From contig JAQQAR010000091.1 of NCBI GenBank assembly GCA_028532765.1, forward strand, positions 36,663 to 100,662: a stretch of DNA of 64,000 nucleotides, in the 5' to 3' direction. The number at the start of each line of letters is the position of its first letter. The first letter of the stretch is position 1. The stretch comes from Sphaerochaetaceae bacterium (GTDB taxonomy: Bacteria > Spirochaetota > Spirochaetia > Sphaerochaetales > Sphaerochaetaceae). A program made the position numbers and the translations under genes. The notes beneath the pieces were generated by a model. It was not told the DNA's origin, did no database searches, and worked only from the letters and a program-made list of their open reading frames with translations. Below, in pieces: positions 7,451 through 16,824 of the stretch.

Positions 7451-8452
7451 ATGAAAAAACTACAGCGTCCGATGCTCATCGCTCTCTCTCTGCTGCTCTG
7501 TGTTGCACTTCCACTCTTCAGTGCTGGCCAGGCAGAACAAACCGGCCCACAACCGTACAAAATCGGTATTTCCAAATTGGTCACCCATGCAGCACTCGAT
7601 GCAGCTGAACAGGGTATGATGGATCACCTGGCAACAACTGATCTTCTGGTGACCTATGATCATCAGAATGCAAACGGTGATATTTCAACCGCTTCCTCCA
7701 TTGCCCAGAAATTCAAGAGCGACAAGGTGGATGTGGCCGTCGGTATTGCGACCCCTGCCGCCCAGGCACTTGCCCAGGTGTTTAATGAAAACTCCGGCAC
7801 CCCGGTAGTATTCAGCGCTGTCACCGATTCAAGTGAAGCCGGCCTTGTGGCAGCAAACATTGCCGGAGTATCTGACAAGAACCCGGTCGAAGAACAGATC
7901 AAACTCCTGATCGACATCACTGGTGCAAAGACCATCGGTAATGTCTACGCTTCAGGTGAAGCCAATGGTGTCCTGCTCATGGAGATGGCAAAGGCCGCTT
8001 GTGAAAAGTATGGTGTTGGATTTGTTTCCGCTGCCATCTCAAACTCCAGCGAAGTTAAAATGGCTACTCAGTCAATCATTGACCGTGTTGATGCGCTCTA
8101 TATCGCCACTGACAACACAGTCATCAGTGCCATCGCCTCGGTTGACGATGTTGCGAAGAAGGCCGGAAAGGCACTCTTCAGTGCTGATGCAAGCGGTATC
8201 GATGGTCTGAATGTCCTGGTCAGTCTTGGCTTTGATTACTACAACATCGGTGTTGAAACAGGCAAGATTGTTGAACAGATTCTCAGAGGCACTGAAGCCG
8301 GGGACATCGGAACAGTCTATATCACTGATCCCACAAAATTCCAGCTGTGGTTCAATCTTGATGCAGCGGACGAGCTTGGGTATACTATTTCGCAGGATCT
8401 GCAAGATGCAGCAGCAGTGCTCATTAAGGATGGTGTGAAAATTACCCAGTAA
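7451..8452 (+). CDS. ABC importer substrate-binding protein, TrpX-like (second copy)
   Basis: 333 residues. I chose the ATG at 7451, seven bases after GGAGG, over the ATG at 7445, which is one base after it. A signal peptide ends near LFSAG. The mature protein follows the first copy closely (YKIGISKLVTHAALDA, GIATPAAQALAQ, SNSSEVKMATQSIIDRVDA) and is also a PF04392 binding protein. It directly precedes the permease and ATPase genes. Two closely similar binding proteins before one permease suggest either two ligands or different expression conditions for one ligand. Confidence 0.88.
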   Translation: MKKLQRPMLIALSLLLCVALPLFSAGQAEQTGPQPYKIGISKLVTHAALDAAEQGMMDHLATTDLLVTYDHQNANGDISTASSIAQKFKSDKVDVAVGIATPAAQALAQVFNENSGTPVVFSAVTDSSEAGLVAANIAGVSDKNPVEEQIKLLIDITGAKTIGNVYASGEANGVLLMEMAKAACEKYGVGFVSAAISNSSEVKMATQSIIDRVDALYIATDNTVISAIASVDDVAKKAGKALFSADASGIDGLNVLVSLGFDYYNIGVETGKIVEQILRGTEAGDIGTVYITDPTKFQLWFNLDAADELGYTISQDLQDAAAVLIKDGVKITQ

Positions 8453-8468
8453 TTGGGTCAATTGCAAT

Positions 8469-8502
8469 CCCGCCGGAACTGTATTGAGCCGGCGGGTTTT
8501 TT
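8469..8502 (+). terminator. Terminator between the second binding protein and the permease
   Basis: CCCGCCGG (8469-8476), a twelve-base loop, CCGGCGGG (8489-8496) and six T. No promoter is obvious between it and the permease start at 8521, so the permease and ATPase are probably expressed by readthrough at a lower level. Confidence 0.85.
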
Positions 8503-8520
8503 CTGTGTAAGGGGTAATAC

Positions 8521-9474
8521 ATGCTTGAAGGAATTTTTGTAGATGGCCTGATCTTTTCACTCATGGTCATTGGAATCTTAATCTCATATCGGATTCTCGA
8601 TATTGCCGATCTTACCTGCGATGGATCGGTCGCTACCGGTGCAGCAGTTGCCACCATGGCCATTGTAGCCGGCCTTCCCATCTTTGTTGCACTGTTGCTT
8701 TCATTCTTCGCAGGAGTGCTTGCCGGCATGGTTACCGCCGCCATACACAATAAACTGAAAATTCCTGGCTTGCTTGCAGGTATTCTTACCATGACCATGC
8801 TCTACTCAATCAACTTGAGAATTCTGGGGAACAAGGCCAATGTCCCCTTGCTTCGTGTAGAGACCTTGTACTCCAAGCTCCCTGAGGCATTCCAGTTCCT
8901 TCCGCCTGAATGGGCCAGTCTGGTGGGAACCTTGCTGGTGGTACTCTTTGTAAAGGTGCTCATTGATATATTCTTCCGTACCGACCTTGGTGTTTCTCTC
9001 GGTGCAATGGGAGGAAACGAGCAAATGGTAATCAGCCAAGGCATTAATCCCGAGGTATTGAAGTTGATCGGCCTTGGGCTCTCCAATGGTTTGATCGCTC
9101 TCTCTGGTGGACTGCTCGCCCAGTACCAAGGCTTTGCTGATGCAAACCTGGGAATCGGCATGGTCGTCCAGGGACTGGCAGCTATCATGTTGGGCGAGTT
9201 CCTCTTCTCTACCAACCGAATATCACTGCTTACACTGCGCGCCATCTTTGGAGCCATCATCTATAAGGCACTGATGTTCTTCGGCAGAAAGTACGGGTAC
9301 TTGGTCAACATCACCCCAAACGATTTCAAACTGCTCACAGGTATATTGGTCATCGTCAGCTTGTTTATTGCACAGACACGCAGTGCTGCGAGCTCTGCTG
9401 GGGCAAAAAAGAAAGCCATCGCACGCTCCCAGGCAAAAACCATGAGCGACAAGGAGGATGCAACCAATGCTTGA
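8521..9474 (+). CDS. ABC importer permease, TrpY/LivH-like (BPD_transp_2)
   Basis: 317 residues with about eight membrane segments, beginning within the first 25 residues (GLIFSLMVIGILISYRI). The block ADLTCDGSVATGAAVATM and the GAMGGNEQMVISQGIN loop are typical of permeases paired with PF04392 binding proteins. A basic tail (KKKAIARSQAKTMSDKED) lies in the cytoplasm. AAGGGG precedes the ATG by six bases. The last bases overlap the ATPase start by eight, which points to coupled translation. It forms the membrane channel of the importer. Confidence 0.88.
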   Translation: MLEGIFVDGLIFSLMVIGILISYRILDIADLTCDGSVATGAAVATMAIVAGLPIFVALLLSFFAGVLAGMVTAAIHNKLKIPGLLAGILTMTMLYSINLRILGNKANVPLLRVETLYSKLPEAFQFLPPEWASLVGTLLVVLFVKVLIDIFFRTDLGVSLGAMGGNEQMVISQGINPEVLKLIGLGLSNGLIALSGGLLAQYQGFADANLGIGMVVQGLAAIMLGEFLFSTNRISLLTLRAIFGAIIYKALMFFGRKYGYLVNITPNDFKLLTGILVIVSLFIAQTRSAASSAGAKKKAIARSQAKTMSDKEDATNA

Positions 9475-10255
9475 TCTGAGTAATATTACCAAAGTCTTCT
9501 ATCCCGGTACTGTCAATGAAAAGACAGCCTTGGAAAACATAAACCTCCATGTAAATAAAGGGGATATCATCTGTGTCATTGGCTCAAACGGCAGTGGCAA
9601 ATCCACGCTTTTCAATCTCATCAGCGGTACCTACCCCGTCACCAATGGAAAGATCATTTTTGATGAGGTGGATATCACCAGTAGCCCCGAGTATCGCAGG
9701 GCAATGACCATAGGTCGAATTTTCCAGGACCCAACCAAGGGAACTGCTGCAAATATGTCCATTGAGGACAATATGATTACAGCCATGACAAAGGGAATGA
9801 AGGGCCTGCGTATAAGCCTGAATAATGAGAAGAGGCAAGTATTCAGAGAGCTACTCAAGCCCATTGGTCTGGAGAACAGGCTCAAGGACAACGTTGGACT
9901 GCTCAGTGGGGGACAGAGACAGGCACTCACCTTGTTGATGACGGTTATGAGCAAACCCAAGATGCTCTTGCTTGATGAGCATACTGCCGCCCTTGACCCA
10001 AGGAATGCACAGATTGTCATGGACCTGACCGAGCGGTACATCAAGGAGTACCAACTCACTGCCCTGATGGTCACGCATAATATGCAGTTTGCCATTGACT
10101 TCGGTAACCGTCTGATCATGATGGATGAAGGGTCCATCATCCTCGATGTTGCCGGCGAACAGAAGGCAAGCCTTACCGTGGAAGAGCTGGTACGCAGGTT
10201 CAAGAACCTACGCAAGAAAAACTTTGACAATGACGAAGGACTGCTTACCGATTAA
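9467..10255 (+). CDS. ABC importer ATP-binding protein, TrpZ-like
   Basis: 262 residues. AAGGAGG (9451-9457) touches the ATG at 9458, so the ATG at 9467, nine bases downstream, is the better start. Walker A is GSNGSGKST (about residues 39-47), the ABC signature LLSGGQRQALTLLM, Walker B MLLLDEHTAAL, and the switch His lies in VTHNM. The Walker B strand is followed by Glu-His rather than the common Glu-Pro. It energises uptake by the permease encoded just upstream. Confidence 0.9.
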   Translation: MLDLSNITKVFYPGTVNEKTALENINLHVNKGDIICVIGSNGSGKSTLFNLISGTYPVTNGKIIFDEVDITSSPEYRRAMTIGRIFQDPTKGTAANMSIEDNMITAMTKGMKGLRISLNNEKRQVFRELLKPIGLENRLKDNVGLLSGGQRQALTLLMTVMSKPKMLLLDEHTAALDPRNAQIVMDLTERYIKEYQLTALMVTHNMQFAIDFGNRLIMMDEGSIILDVAGEQKASLTVEELVRRFKNLRKKNFDNDEGLLTD

Positions 10256-10305
10256 CTGGTTGTCAGCGTTGCCCTCACCAAGAGAGAGGGGCAAGAGGTA
10301 GTATA

Positions 10306-11667
10306 GTGAAACCCACCATTCAGGATACGGCGTTGGAACCTATGTTCTCCCGCCGTTTCCTGTATACTCTTATTATTCCTCTTATCATCGAGCAAGTACT
10401 TATGGTCTCCATCGGTATGGCTGATACAGTCATGATTGCATCGGCCGGAGAAAGCGCTGTAAGTGCCATCAGCTTGGTGGATTCGATCACCATTTTGATT
10501 GTCCAGCTCTTTGCAGCCTTCGCCACCGGTGGAGCAGTGGTTGCAAGCCAATACCTGGGAAACAGGGATAATGCATCGGCCAATGCTGCAGCCAAGCAAC
10601 TGATATTGCTCTCTCTGCTTGTTTCGATCTCTCTCCTCATACTCTGCATGCCGTTTAGGAGGCAGATTATCAACTTTATCTTTGGATCGATTGAAACATC
10701 GGTTCTCGAGGGTGGAGCAACCTACTTCATCTATATTCTTCTCTCCCTACCCTTTCTCGCTGCATATAACGCATCGGCGGCCTTGTTCCGTTCCATGGGG
10801 AACAGCAAGATCTCACTGTGGGTGAGCTTGGTCATGAATCTGGTGAATGTCGCAGGAAACGCCTACTTCATCTTTGCCTTGCATCTGGGTGTAATAGGGG
10901 CAGGCCTAGGAACACTGCTCAGTCGTATCATTGGTAGTGCAATCATCCTTGCATTACTGACAAATCCAACCAATCAGATTTCAGTGAGAAACTATCGCCA
11001 TTGGTCCCTGCGCTGGGATATGATCAAACGAATCCTACATATCGGTATCCCCAATGGGATTGAGGGTTCCGTTTTCCAGATTGGGAAACTACTGGTGCAA
11101 GGGTTCATTGCTGCCTTCGGTACAGCATCCATTGCAGCCAATGCCATTGCAAACTCAGTCGCCTCCTTCGTCAATATCCCTGGAGGGGCAATCGGTTTGG
11201 CCTCGATCACCGTTATCGGACAGGCAGTCGGGGCAAAGCGTCCAGACCAGGCGGTCTTCTACGGCAAGAGGCTGCTCCTTGCTGCATATATCGCCATGAT
11301 CATTGTGGCAATCCCTGTCTTCATTTACGCTCCCAAAATCGTTCTGATCTTCAATCTATCAGCTGAGGCGACTGAACTTGCATCAAACGTTATTCGCTCA
11401 GCCATGATCTTCAGCTCCATTCTCTGGCCAACAGCATTCTCCCTGCCTAATTTCCTGCGGGCCGCAGGAGATGCCAAGTTTACCATGGTTGTATCAATGG
11501 TGAGTATGTGGGCAAGCAGGGTTGGAATGAGCTACCTTCTGGCAATACTCTTTGGCTGGGGCATCTACGGGGTATGGTTTGGCATGTATATTGACTGGAT
11601 CATAAGAAGCATCTGCTTCATCACCCGGTTTGCCCGTGGGAAATGGAAGACCAAGCGAGTAATCTAG
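10306..11667 (+). CDS. MATE-family multidrug/metabolite exporter
   Basis: 453 residues with twelve predicted membrane segments in two similar halves. The N-terminus carries the typical IPLIIEQVLMVSIGMADTVM block and the second half GIPNGIEGSVFQIGKL with GAIGLASITVIGQAVGA. Members export cationic compounds by Na+ or H+ antiport. The start is a GTG with AAGAGG about eight bases upstream; it lies 50 bases after the ATPase stop and may be read from the same transcript. Substrate unknown. A second MATE gene lies at 29590. Confidence 0.88.
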   Translation: MKPTIQDTALEPMFSRRFLYTLIIPLIIEQVLMVSIGMADTVMIASAGESAVSAISLVDSITILIVQLFAAFATGGAVVASQYLGNRDNASANAAAKQLILLSLLVSISLLILCMPFRRQIINFIFGSIETSVLEGGATYFIYILLSLPFLAAYNASAALFRSMGNSKISLWVSLVMNLVNVAGNAYFIFALHLGVIGAGLGTLLSRIIGSAIILALLTNPTNQISVRNYRHWSLRWDMIKRILHIGIPNGIEGSVFQIGKLLVQGFIAAFGTASIAANAIANSVASFVNIPGGAIGLASITVIGQAVGAKRPDQAVFYGKRLLLAAYIAMIIVAIPVFIYAPKIVLIFNLSAEATELASNVIRSAMIFSSILWPTAFSLPNFLRAAGDAKFTMVVSMVSMWASRVGMSYLLAILFGWGIYGVWFGMYIDWIIRSICFITRFARGKWKTKRVI

Positions 11668-11718
11668 AACCGCATCTGCAAATGTTTTAAAAAACTTTGT
11701 TTACAGAACATCTTTCCC

Positions 11719-11746
11719 TTTACAAATACAAAAAAGGTATTATCAT
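11719..11746 (+). promoter_or_regulatory. Probable promoter of the sugar importer operon
   Basis: TTTACA (11719-11724), 16-base spacer, TATCAT (11741-11746). This gives a leader of about 120 bases before the chvE-like ATG. The region from the MATE stop to 11718 is AT-rich with no other feature. Confidence 0.5.
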
Positions 11747-11757
11747 GATACTTGAAC

Positions 11758-11769
11758 GTGCCCGGGCAC
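11758..11769. promoter_or_regulatory. Candidate operator in the sugar importer leader
   Basis: GTGCCCGGGCAC, a perfect 12-bp palindrome with central CG, starting 12 bases after the -10 box. LacI-family operators often have this symmetry, and a LacI-type gene ends the operon. The pairing is inference. Confidence 0.35.
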
Positions 11770-11875
11770 TACGCAGGAAATGATATATTTTGCTTGATTA
11801 CCCCTGCTCTAGTACTACGTATACCCTCCACAGCTTATGCATATCACTGGAGAAATCCAGATAAAGGAGTTGTAT

Positions 11876-12955
11876 ATGAAAAAGTGTGTCAGTGTGCTCA
11901 TGATTGTGTTGCTGGTTGCAACATCTCTCTTCGCCGCCGGAACAAAAGAACAAAGCGGAGCCGCCAAAATTGGTGTCTCAATGCCCACCCAGAGCCTTCA
12001 ACGCTGGAACCAGGATGGTGCCAACATGAAGCAGCAACTCGAAGCCGCAGGCTACCAGGTTGATCTGCAGTATGCAGGGGATAATGATATCCCTACCCAA
12101 GTAGCACAACTCGAGAACATGATTGTCACTGGATGTGATGTACTCGTTATCGCCTCCATTGATGGTTCGGCTCTCACTGAGGTGCTCAAGCAAGCTAAGG
12201 AAAATGACATCGAAGTCATCGCCTATGACCGCTTGATTATGAACAGTGATGCAGTCACCTACTACGCAACCTTTGATAATTTCAAGGTTGGAACAATCCA
12301 GGGTGAGTTCATTCGTGATGCTCTTAAGCTGGACAGCACAAAAGGCCCCTACTACATTGAACTGTTCACCGGTTCCCCTGATGACAACAACATCAATTTC
12401 TTCTTTGGTGGTGCCATGTCAATTCTGGAGCCATACATCAAGGGCGGAAAGCTTGTCGTTCCTTCCGGACAGACCGAAAAGGCTCAGGTGGCAACACTGA
12501 ACTGGTCAACTGAGGAAGCCCAGAAGCGCATGGAGAACCTCATTACTGCAAACGGATACGGCCCGAACGGGAAACGCCTGGATGCAGTCTATTCCTCCAA
12601 TGACTCAGTAGCCAACGGAATCACCAATGCCTTGGTAGCAGCAGGCTACACCAAGGACAACTTCCCGATCATCACTGGTCAGGATTGTGACAAGCCAGCA
12701 GTCAAGAATATGTTGCAGGGCTTACAGGCTATGTCCATTTTCAAGGACACCCGCACCTTGGCTAGCAAGGTTGTGGAAATGGTCAATGCCATCGTAAAGG
12801 GTGAGGAAGTCGATGTGAATGACACCACCACCTACGACAACGGTACTGGCGTCATCCCGTCCTACCTCTGTGAGCCTGTGTTTGCAACGGTGGACAACTA
12901 CAAGGAACTGCTGATCGACAGCGGATACTATACCGAAGCCGACATTCAGGTCTGA
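11876..12955 (+). CDS. chvE: Sugar ABC importer substrate-binding protein, ChvE-like
   Basis: 359 residues from the ATG at 11876, which has AAAGGAG eight bases upstream. A signal peptide ends at about residue 22 (SLFAAG). The mature part is a periplasmic-binding-protein-4 type fold: IGVSMPTQSLQRWNQDG, then DNDIPTQVAQLENMIVTGCDVLVIASIDG, and the hinge blocks YYIELFTGSPDDNN and VYSSNDSVANGITNAL. This matches ChvE/MmsB-type proteins that bind monosaccharides such as glucose, galactose, xylose or arabinose. The following GguA- and GguB-like genes support the assignment. Confidence 0.87.
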   Translation: MKKCVSVLMIVLLVATSLFAAGTKEQSGAAKIGVSMPTQSLQRWNQDGANMKQQLEAAGYQVDLQYAGDNDIPTQVAQLENMIVTGCDVLVIASIDGSALTEVLKQAKENDIEVIAYDRLIMNSDAVTYYATFDNFKVGTIQGEFIRDALKLDSTKGPYYIELFTGSPDDNNINFFFGGAMSILEPYIKGGKLVVPSGQTEKAQVATLNWSTEEAQKRMENLITANGYGPNGKRLDAVYSSNDSVANGITNALVAAGYTKDNFPIITGQDCDKPAVKNMLQGLQAMSIFKDTRTLASKVVEMVNAIVKGEEVDVNDTTTYDNGTGVIPSYLCEPVFATVDNYKELLIDSGYYTEADIQV

Positions 12956-12970
12956 CCTTTTTCTGAAAGA

Positions 12971-12994
12971 GGCGGGCAGCAGCTGTTGCCCGCC
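12971..12994 (+). other. GC-rich hairpin between chvE and gguA
   Basis: GGCGGGCA (12971-12978), eight-base loop, TGCCCGCC (12987-12994), 16 bases after the chvE stop and followed only by TTCTTGG. Without a proper U tract it more likely protects the 3' end of a processed chvE message than terminates. Confidence 0.7.
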
Positions 12995-13010
12995 TTCTTG
13001 GAGGATAATT

Positions 13011-14555
13011 TTGGATACCCTACTCTTAGAAATGAAACACATCACCAAGCTTTTCCCTGGGGTAAAAGCCTTGGATGACGTCAATCTTGATGTCAGACAA
13101 GGTGAAATCCACGCAATTGTGGGAGAAAACGGAGCCGGTAAATCTACACTGATGAACATTCTCAGTGGCGTGTACCCTTCTGGCTCTTTTGAGGGAGAAA
13201 TCCTCATTCACGGGGAATCCTGTCATTTCCATACCATCAGGGAGAGTGAGCAAAAAGGGATTGCCATCATCCATCAGGAGCTTGCCCTCGTCCCCTATCT
13301 TACCATCGGTGAGAACATGTTTCTGGGAAATGAGCGAGGCTCCTACTTCCGTATTGATTGGGATAAAACGTACAACAGGGCAGATGAACTGCTCTCCTTG
13401 GTCGGACTTGAGGAATCTTCCAAGATTGCCATCAAGGATATCGGGGTTGGCAAGCAACAGTTGGTTGAAATCGCCAAGGCACTCGCAAAGAACGTCAAAG
13501 TACTGATCCTCGACGAACCAACCGCTTCACTCAATGATTCTGATGCAAAAAAATTACTCGATCTCTTACTGCAATTCAAAGAGAGGGGAATGACCAGTAT
13601 CCTCATCTCACACAAACTCAACGAGGTCTCCTATGTTGCCGATAGGATTACCGTCATCCGTGATGGTCAGGTTATCACCACCATGGATAAGCATGAGAAA
13701 GCATTCAATGAGAATGAGATCATCAAGGCAATGGTCGGTCGAAGTATTGAAGACCGATTCCCAAAACGGAACACAACAATCGGAGAAGTCAGTCTTGAGG
13801 TTGAACATTGGAATGTCTACAACCCGCTCAACCCAGGAAAAAAGATCTGTGACGATATCAATATCAAACTCCATAGAGGAGAGGTGGTAGGAATCAGCGG
13901 CCTGATGGGTGCAGGCAGAACAGAGTTTGCCATGAGCCTGTTTGGGAAGAGCTATGGGCAGGACATCAGCGGTACCATCCAAGTCAATGGAAAGGAAGTT
14001 CACCTGAACACCGTACAACAGGCAATAGAGAACAAGATTGCCTATGTGACAGAAGACCGCAAGACCAATGGGCTTATTCTCTCAAAACCCATCATGGAGA
14101 ACACCACCCTTGCGAACCTGGGGTCGATCAGCAACCACCAGATCATAGATCCAGACCTGGAAATCCAGGTATCCAAGAATATGGTGGCAAAAATTGGAAC
14201 GAAATGTTCTTCGGTATTTGAAGAGGTCAACAACCTCTCGGGAGGCAATCAACAGAAGGTATTGCTGGGTAAATGGATCTTTACCGAACCAGATATTCTC
14301 CTGCTTGATGAACCAACAAGAGGTATTGATGTGGGTGCAAAATATGAAATCTACACCATCATCAACCAACTGGCTGAAGAAGGGAAGTCCATCCTCGTCA
14401 TCTCTTCCGAAATGCCTGAGATCCTCGGTATCTGTGACCGAATCTATGTACTCAGCGAAGGTAGAATTGTGGGGGAAATGCTTGGCTCTGAAGCGAGTCA
14501 GGAAGCAATTATGACGTGTATTATCCAGAACCAGAAAGGAGCAAGAACATCATGA
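13011..14555 (+). CDS. gguA: Sugar ABC importer ATPase, GguA-like (two ABC domains)
   Basis: 514 residues with two fused nucleotide-binding domains, the standard form for monosaccharide importers. The first has Walker A GENGAGKST at 38-46, signature-region GVGKQQLVEIAKAL and Walker B LILDEPTASL. The second lacks a full Walker A, as usual (SGLMGAGRTEFAMSLFG), but has NLSGGNQQKVLLGKW and LLLDEPTRGIDVG. The start is a TTG at 13011 with GGAGGA just upstream. Its stop overlaps the permease start as ATGA. Confidence 0.92.
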   Translation: MDTLLLEMKHITKLFPGVKALDDVNLDVRQGEIHAIVGENGAGKSTLMNILSGVYPSGSFEGEILIHGESCHFHTIRESEQKGIAIIHQELALVPYLTIGENMFLGNERGSYFRIDWDKTYNRADELLSLVGLEESSKIAIKDIGVGKQQLVEIAKALAKNVKVLILDEPTASLNDSDAKKLLDLLLQFKERGMTSILISHKLNEVSYVADRITVIRDGQVITTMDKHEKAFNENEIIKAMVGRSIEDRFPKRNTTIGEVSLEVEHWNVYNPLNPGKKICDDINIKLHRGEVVGISGLMGAGRTEFAMSLFGKSYGQDISGTIQVNGKEVHLNTVQQAIENKIAYVTEDRKTNGLILSKPIMENTTLANLGSISNHQIIDPDLEIQVSKNMVAKIGTKCSSVFEEVNNLSGGNQQKVLLGKWIFTEPDILLLDEPTRGIDVGAKYEIYTIINQLAEEGKSILVISSEMPEILGICDRIYVLSEGRIVGEMLGSEASQEAIMTCIIQNQKGARTS

Positions 14556-15733
14556 GACAGAGCCTCGGGATCAAGGAATCTATGAAGAAGAATTCCATGC
14601 TTTTGGTCCTCATCGCAACAATGATTCTCTTCAATGGCTTGATCAGCGCCAGTGGGAGAGGTTCCCTTTTCGTCCCAGCAAACATCTCAAACCTCATCAG
14701 CCAGAACTCCTACGTAGTCATTCTGGCAACAGGTATGTTGCTCTGTATCCTTACCGGTGGAAACATTGACCTTTCAGTGGGTTCTGTCGTTGCCTTGGTT
14801 GGAGCTTTGGCCGGAACCTTGATCGTGAACCTCGGCTGGAATATTTATTTTTCCATTTTCGTTTGTTTGCTTACAGGATTGGCAATCGGGGCTTGGCAAG
14901 GTTTCTGGATCGCCTATGTACGGATTCCTCCCTTTATCACCACCTTGGCGGGAATGCTTCTCTGGAGAGGGGTTGCCTTGCTTATTCTCAATGGGCTGAC
15001 CATCTCCCCGTTCCCGGAAGAGTATTTGAATTATTTCAACAGCTTCCTGCCAAACACAGACGACAAGACGAAGGTATTCGCCATCACATTCATCATTGGT
15101 GTCATCATCTGCTTGATCGTCATAGCATATACGCTGTTCAATCGACAGACAAAGAAGAAAAAAGGGTATCAGATTGAACCCCTGGCATTTACCATCGCAC
15201 GAATCATTTTCCTCTCTGCAGCTATCCTCCTGATAGCAAGCTTGCTTGGTCAGCATAAAGGAATTCCTGTTGTTCTAATCCTGCTTGCAGTAATCGTACT
15301 AGGATATAGCTACTTCACTTCTCGCAGTGTCCCAGGAAGACATCTCTATGCATTGGGCGGCAATGAGAAGGCAGCAAAACTCTCGGGTATCAATACCAAT
15401 CGGGTACTCTTCTTTGCTTATGCAAATATGGGCTTTCTTGCCGGTGTAGCCGCCCTGGTTGGAGTGGCACGATTCAACTCTGCAGCCCCGACAGCGGGGA
15501 CAAACTATGAACTCGATGCTATCGGAGCTTGTTTCATCGGAGGAGCTTCAGCATACGGTGGAACAGGGACCGTTGGTGGAGCAATCATCGGCGCTATCTT
15601 CATGGGTGTCTTAAACAACGGTATGTCGATACTTGGAATTGATGCTAACTGGCAGAAAGCCGTCAAGGGTATCGTTGTTCTTGCAGCTGTGGTGTTTGAT
15701 GTTTTAAGCAAAAAGCGGGTAAAATCCAGCTGA
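14552..15733 (+). CDS. gguB: Sugar ABC importer permease, GguB-like
   Basis: 393 residues from the ATG at 14552, which overlaps the gguA stop and has AGGAG ten bases upstream. It has about ten membrane segments. The conserved loop GGNIDLSVGSVVALVGALAG and, later, HLYALGGNEKAAKLSGIN and ACFIGGASAYGGTGTVGGAIIGA mark the BPD_transp_2 sugar-permease family. The long middle loop with KKKKGYQIEP is typical of GguB/MmsB rather than RbsC. It forms the channel of the importer. Confidence 0.9.
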   Translation: MRQSLGIKESMKKNSMLLVLIATMILFNGLISASGRGSLFVPANISNLISQNSYVVILATGMLLCILTGGNIDLSVGSVVALVGALAGTLIVNLGWNIYFSIFVCLLTGLAIGAWQGFWIAYVRIPPFITTLAGMLLWRGVALLILNGLTISPFPEEYLNYFNSFLPNTDDKTKVFAITFIIGVIICLIVIAYTLFNRQTKKKKGYQIEPLAFTIARIIFLSAAILLIASLLGQHKGIPVVLILLAVIVLGYSYFTSRSVPGRHLYALGGNEKAAKLSGINTNRVLFFAYANMGFLAGVAALVGVARFNSAAPTAGTNYELDAIGACFIGGASAYGGTGTVGGAIIGAIFMGVLNNGMSILGIDANWQKAVKGIVVLAAVVFDVLSKKRVKSS

Positions 15734-15785
15734 GGACACTTGCACATGCAACGTTGTCAGCATATCCTCATGCAAAAGGACTACC

Positions 15786-16814
15786 ATGGCTGTTACAATT
15801 AGAGATATCGCAAAAGAGGCAGGAGTATCAAGAGGAACCGTCGATCGAGTTCTCCATAAACGAAAAGGGGTGAATGAAGAGGTTGCAAAACGGGTGCAGG
15901 CTATCGCAAATGAGATGGGATTCACCCCCAACCTTGCAGGAAAAGTACTTGCAAGAAGGAAACAGCCTCTAAGAATTGGGTGTCTTTTGCCAAGTATAGG
16001 CAACCCATTCTTTGACGATGTCATCGCAGGCTTTCGCCAAGCAGAACGTGAGCTGAGTGACTTTGGCGTAATCCTGGATATAATCCAGATCAAATCATTC
16101 GATCTCGATGTACACCTGAAAGAGCTCAAGCATCTGGAAGCAAAGCACTATGACGGGGTCTGTGTTACAACCCTTGATGTACAGCCAGTGATTGAGGCTA
16201 TCGACAGGATTGCAGAAAGTGGAACCACAGTGGTGACGGTCAATACTGATATTGATAGCTCACACCGTCTTTTTTATGTGGGACCAGATTACTATCTGGA
16301 AGGTAAAACAGCCAGCGGTCTCTTACAGTTATGTGGAAAGACCCAGAAACGCATTCTTATCGTTACCGGTTCCTTCAACATGAAAGGCCACCAAGAGCGT
16401 ATCAGGGGATTCATAGAAGGACTGCAGGAACATGGAGCAGACTATGTTGTGGTGGATACCGTGGAAAGTCTTGACGATGATACCATCGGCTATGAGCGAA
16501 CGCGTTCCTGTCTGGAACAGCATGAGGACATCAACAGCATATATCTGACGGCTGCCGGGGTACAGGGCGCCTGCCAGGCGGTCAAGGACCTTGGCAGGCA
16601 GGATAGACTGAGAACCTTCAGTTTTGATGACGTTCCAGTAACCAGAGAGCTGGTAAAAGAAGGGGTTATTACATTTACCATCTGCCAGCAACCAGAGAGA
16701 CAAGGGTATGATGCCATCCAAAAACTGTTCAACCAATTGATGAATCAGCAGGATCCAATTGTTGACACCATCACCCAGACCATCATCAAGATACGGGAGA
16801 ATATTGAGGAGTAG
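15786..16814 (+). CDS. LacI-family transcriptional regulator
   Basis: 342 residues. The N-terminal helix-turn-helix (TIRDIAKEAGVSRGTVDRVL, residues 4-23) is followed by the hinge region and a periplasmic-binding-like sensor domain (LRIGCLLPSIGNPFF...). AAAGGA lies about five bases before the ATG. It sits 52 bases after gguB and probably regulates the chvE-gguAB operon in response to the imported sugar. The sensor resembles sugar-binding proteins of the rhizopine/inositol type, so the inducer could be such a compound. The stop codon lies within a palindrome shared with the convergent rsfS gene. Confidence 0.88.
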   Translation: MAVTIRDIAKEAGVSRGTVDRVLHKRKGVNEEVAKRVQAIANEMGFTPNLAGKVLARRKQPLRIGCLLPSIGNPFFDDVIAGFRQAERELSDFGVILDIIQIKSFDLDVHLKELKHLEAKHYDGVCVTTLDVQPVIEAIDRIAESGTTVVTVNTDIDSSHRLFYVGPDYYLEGKTASGLLQLCGKTQKRILIVTGSFNMKGHQERIRGFIEGLQEHGADYVVVDTVESLDDDTIGYERTRSCLEQHEDINSIYLTAAGVQGACQAVKDLGRQDRLRTFSFDDVPVTRELVKEGVITFTICQQPERQGYDAIQKLFNQLMNQQDPIVDTITQTIIKIRENIEE

Positions 16815-16824
16815 TCTACTCCTC
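16806..16824. terminator. Palindrome at the convergent ends of lacI-type gene and rsfS
   Basis: GAGGAGTAG-T-CTACTCCTC. The two genes' stop codons are the mirrored TAGs of this repeat. A T-rich run follows on the + strand only, so termination is likelier for the regulator's transcript. As RNA the innermost bases would open to form a loop. Confidence 0.5.
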
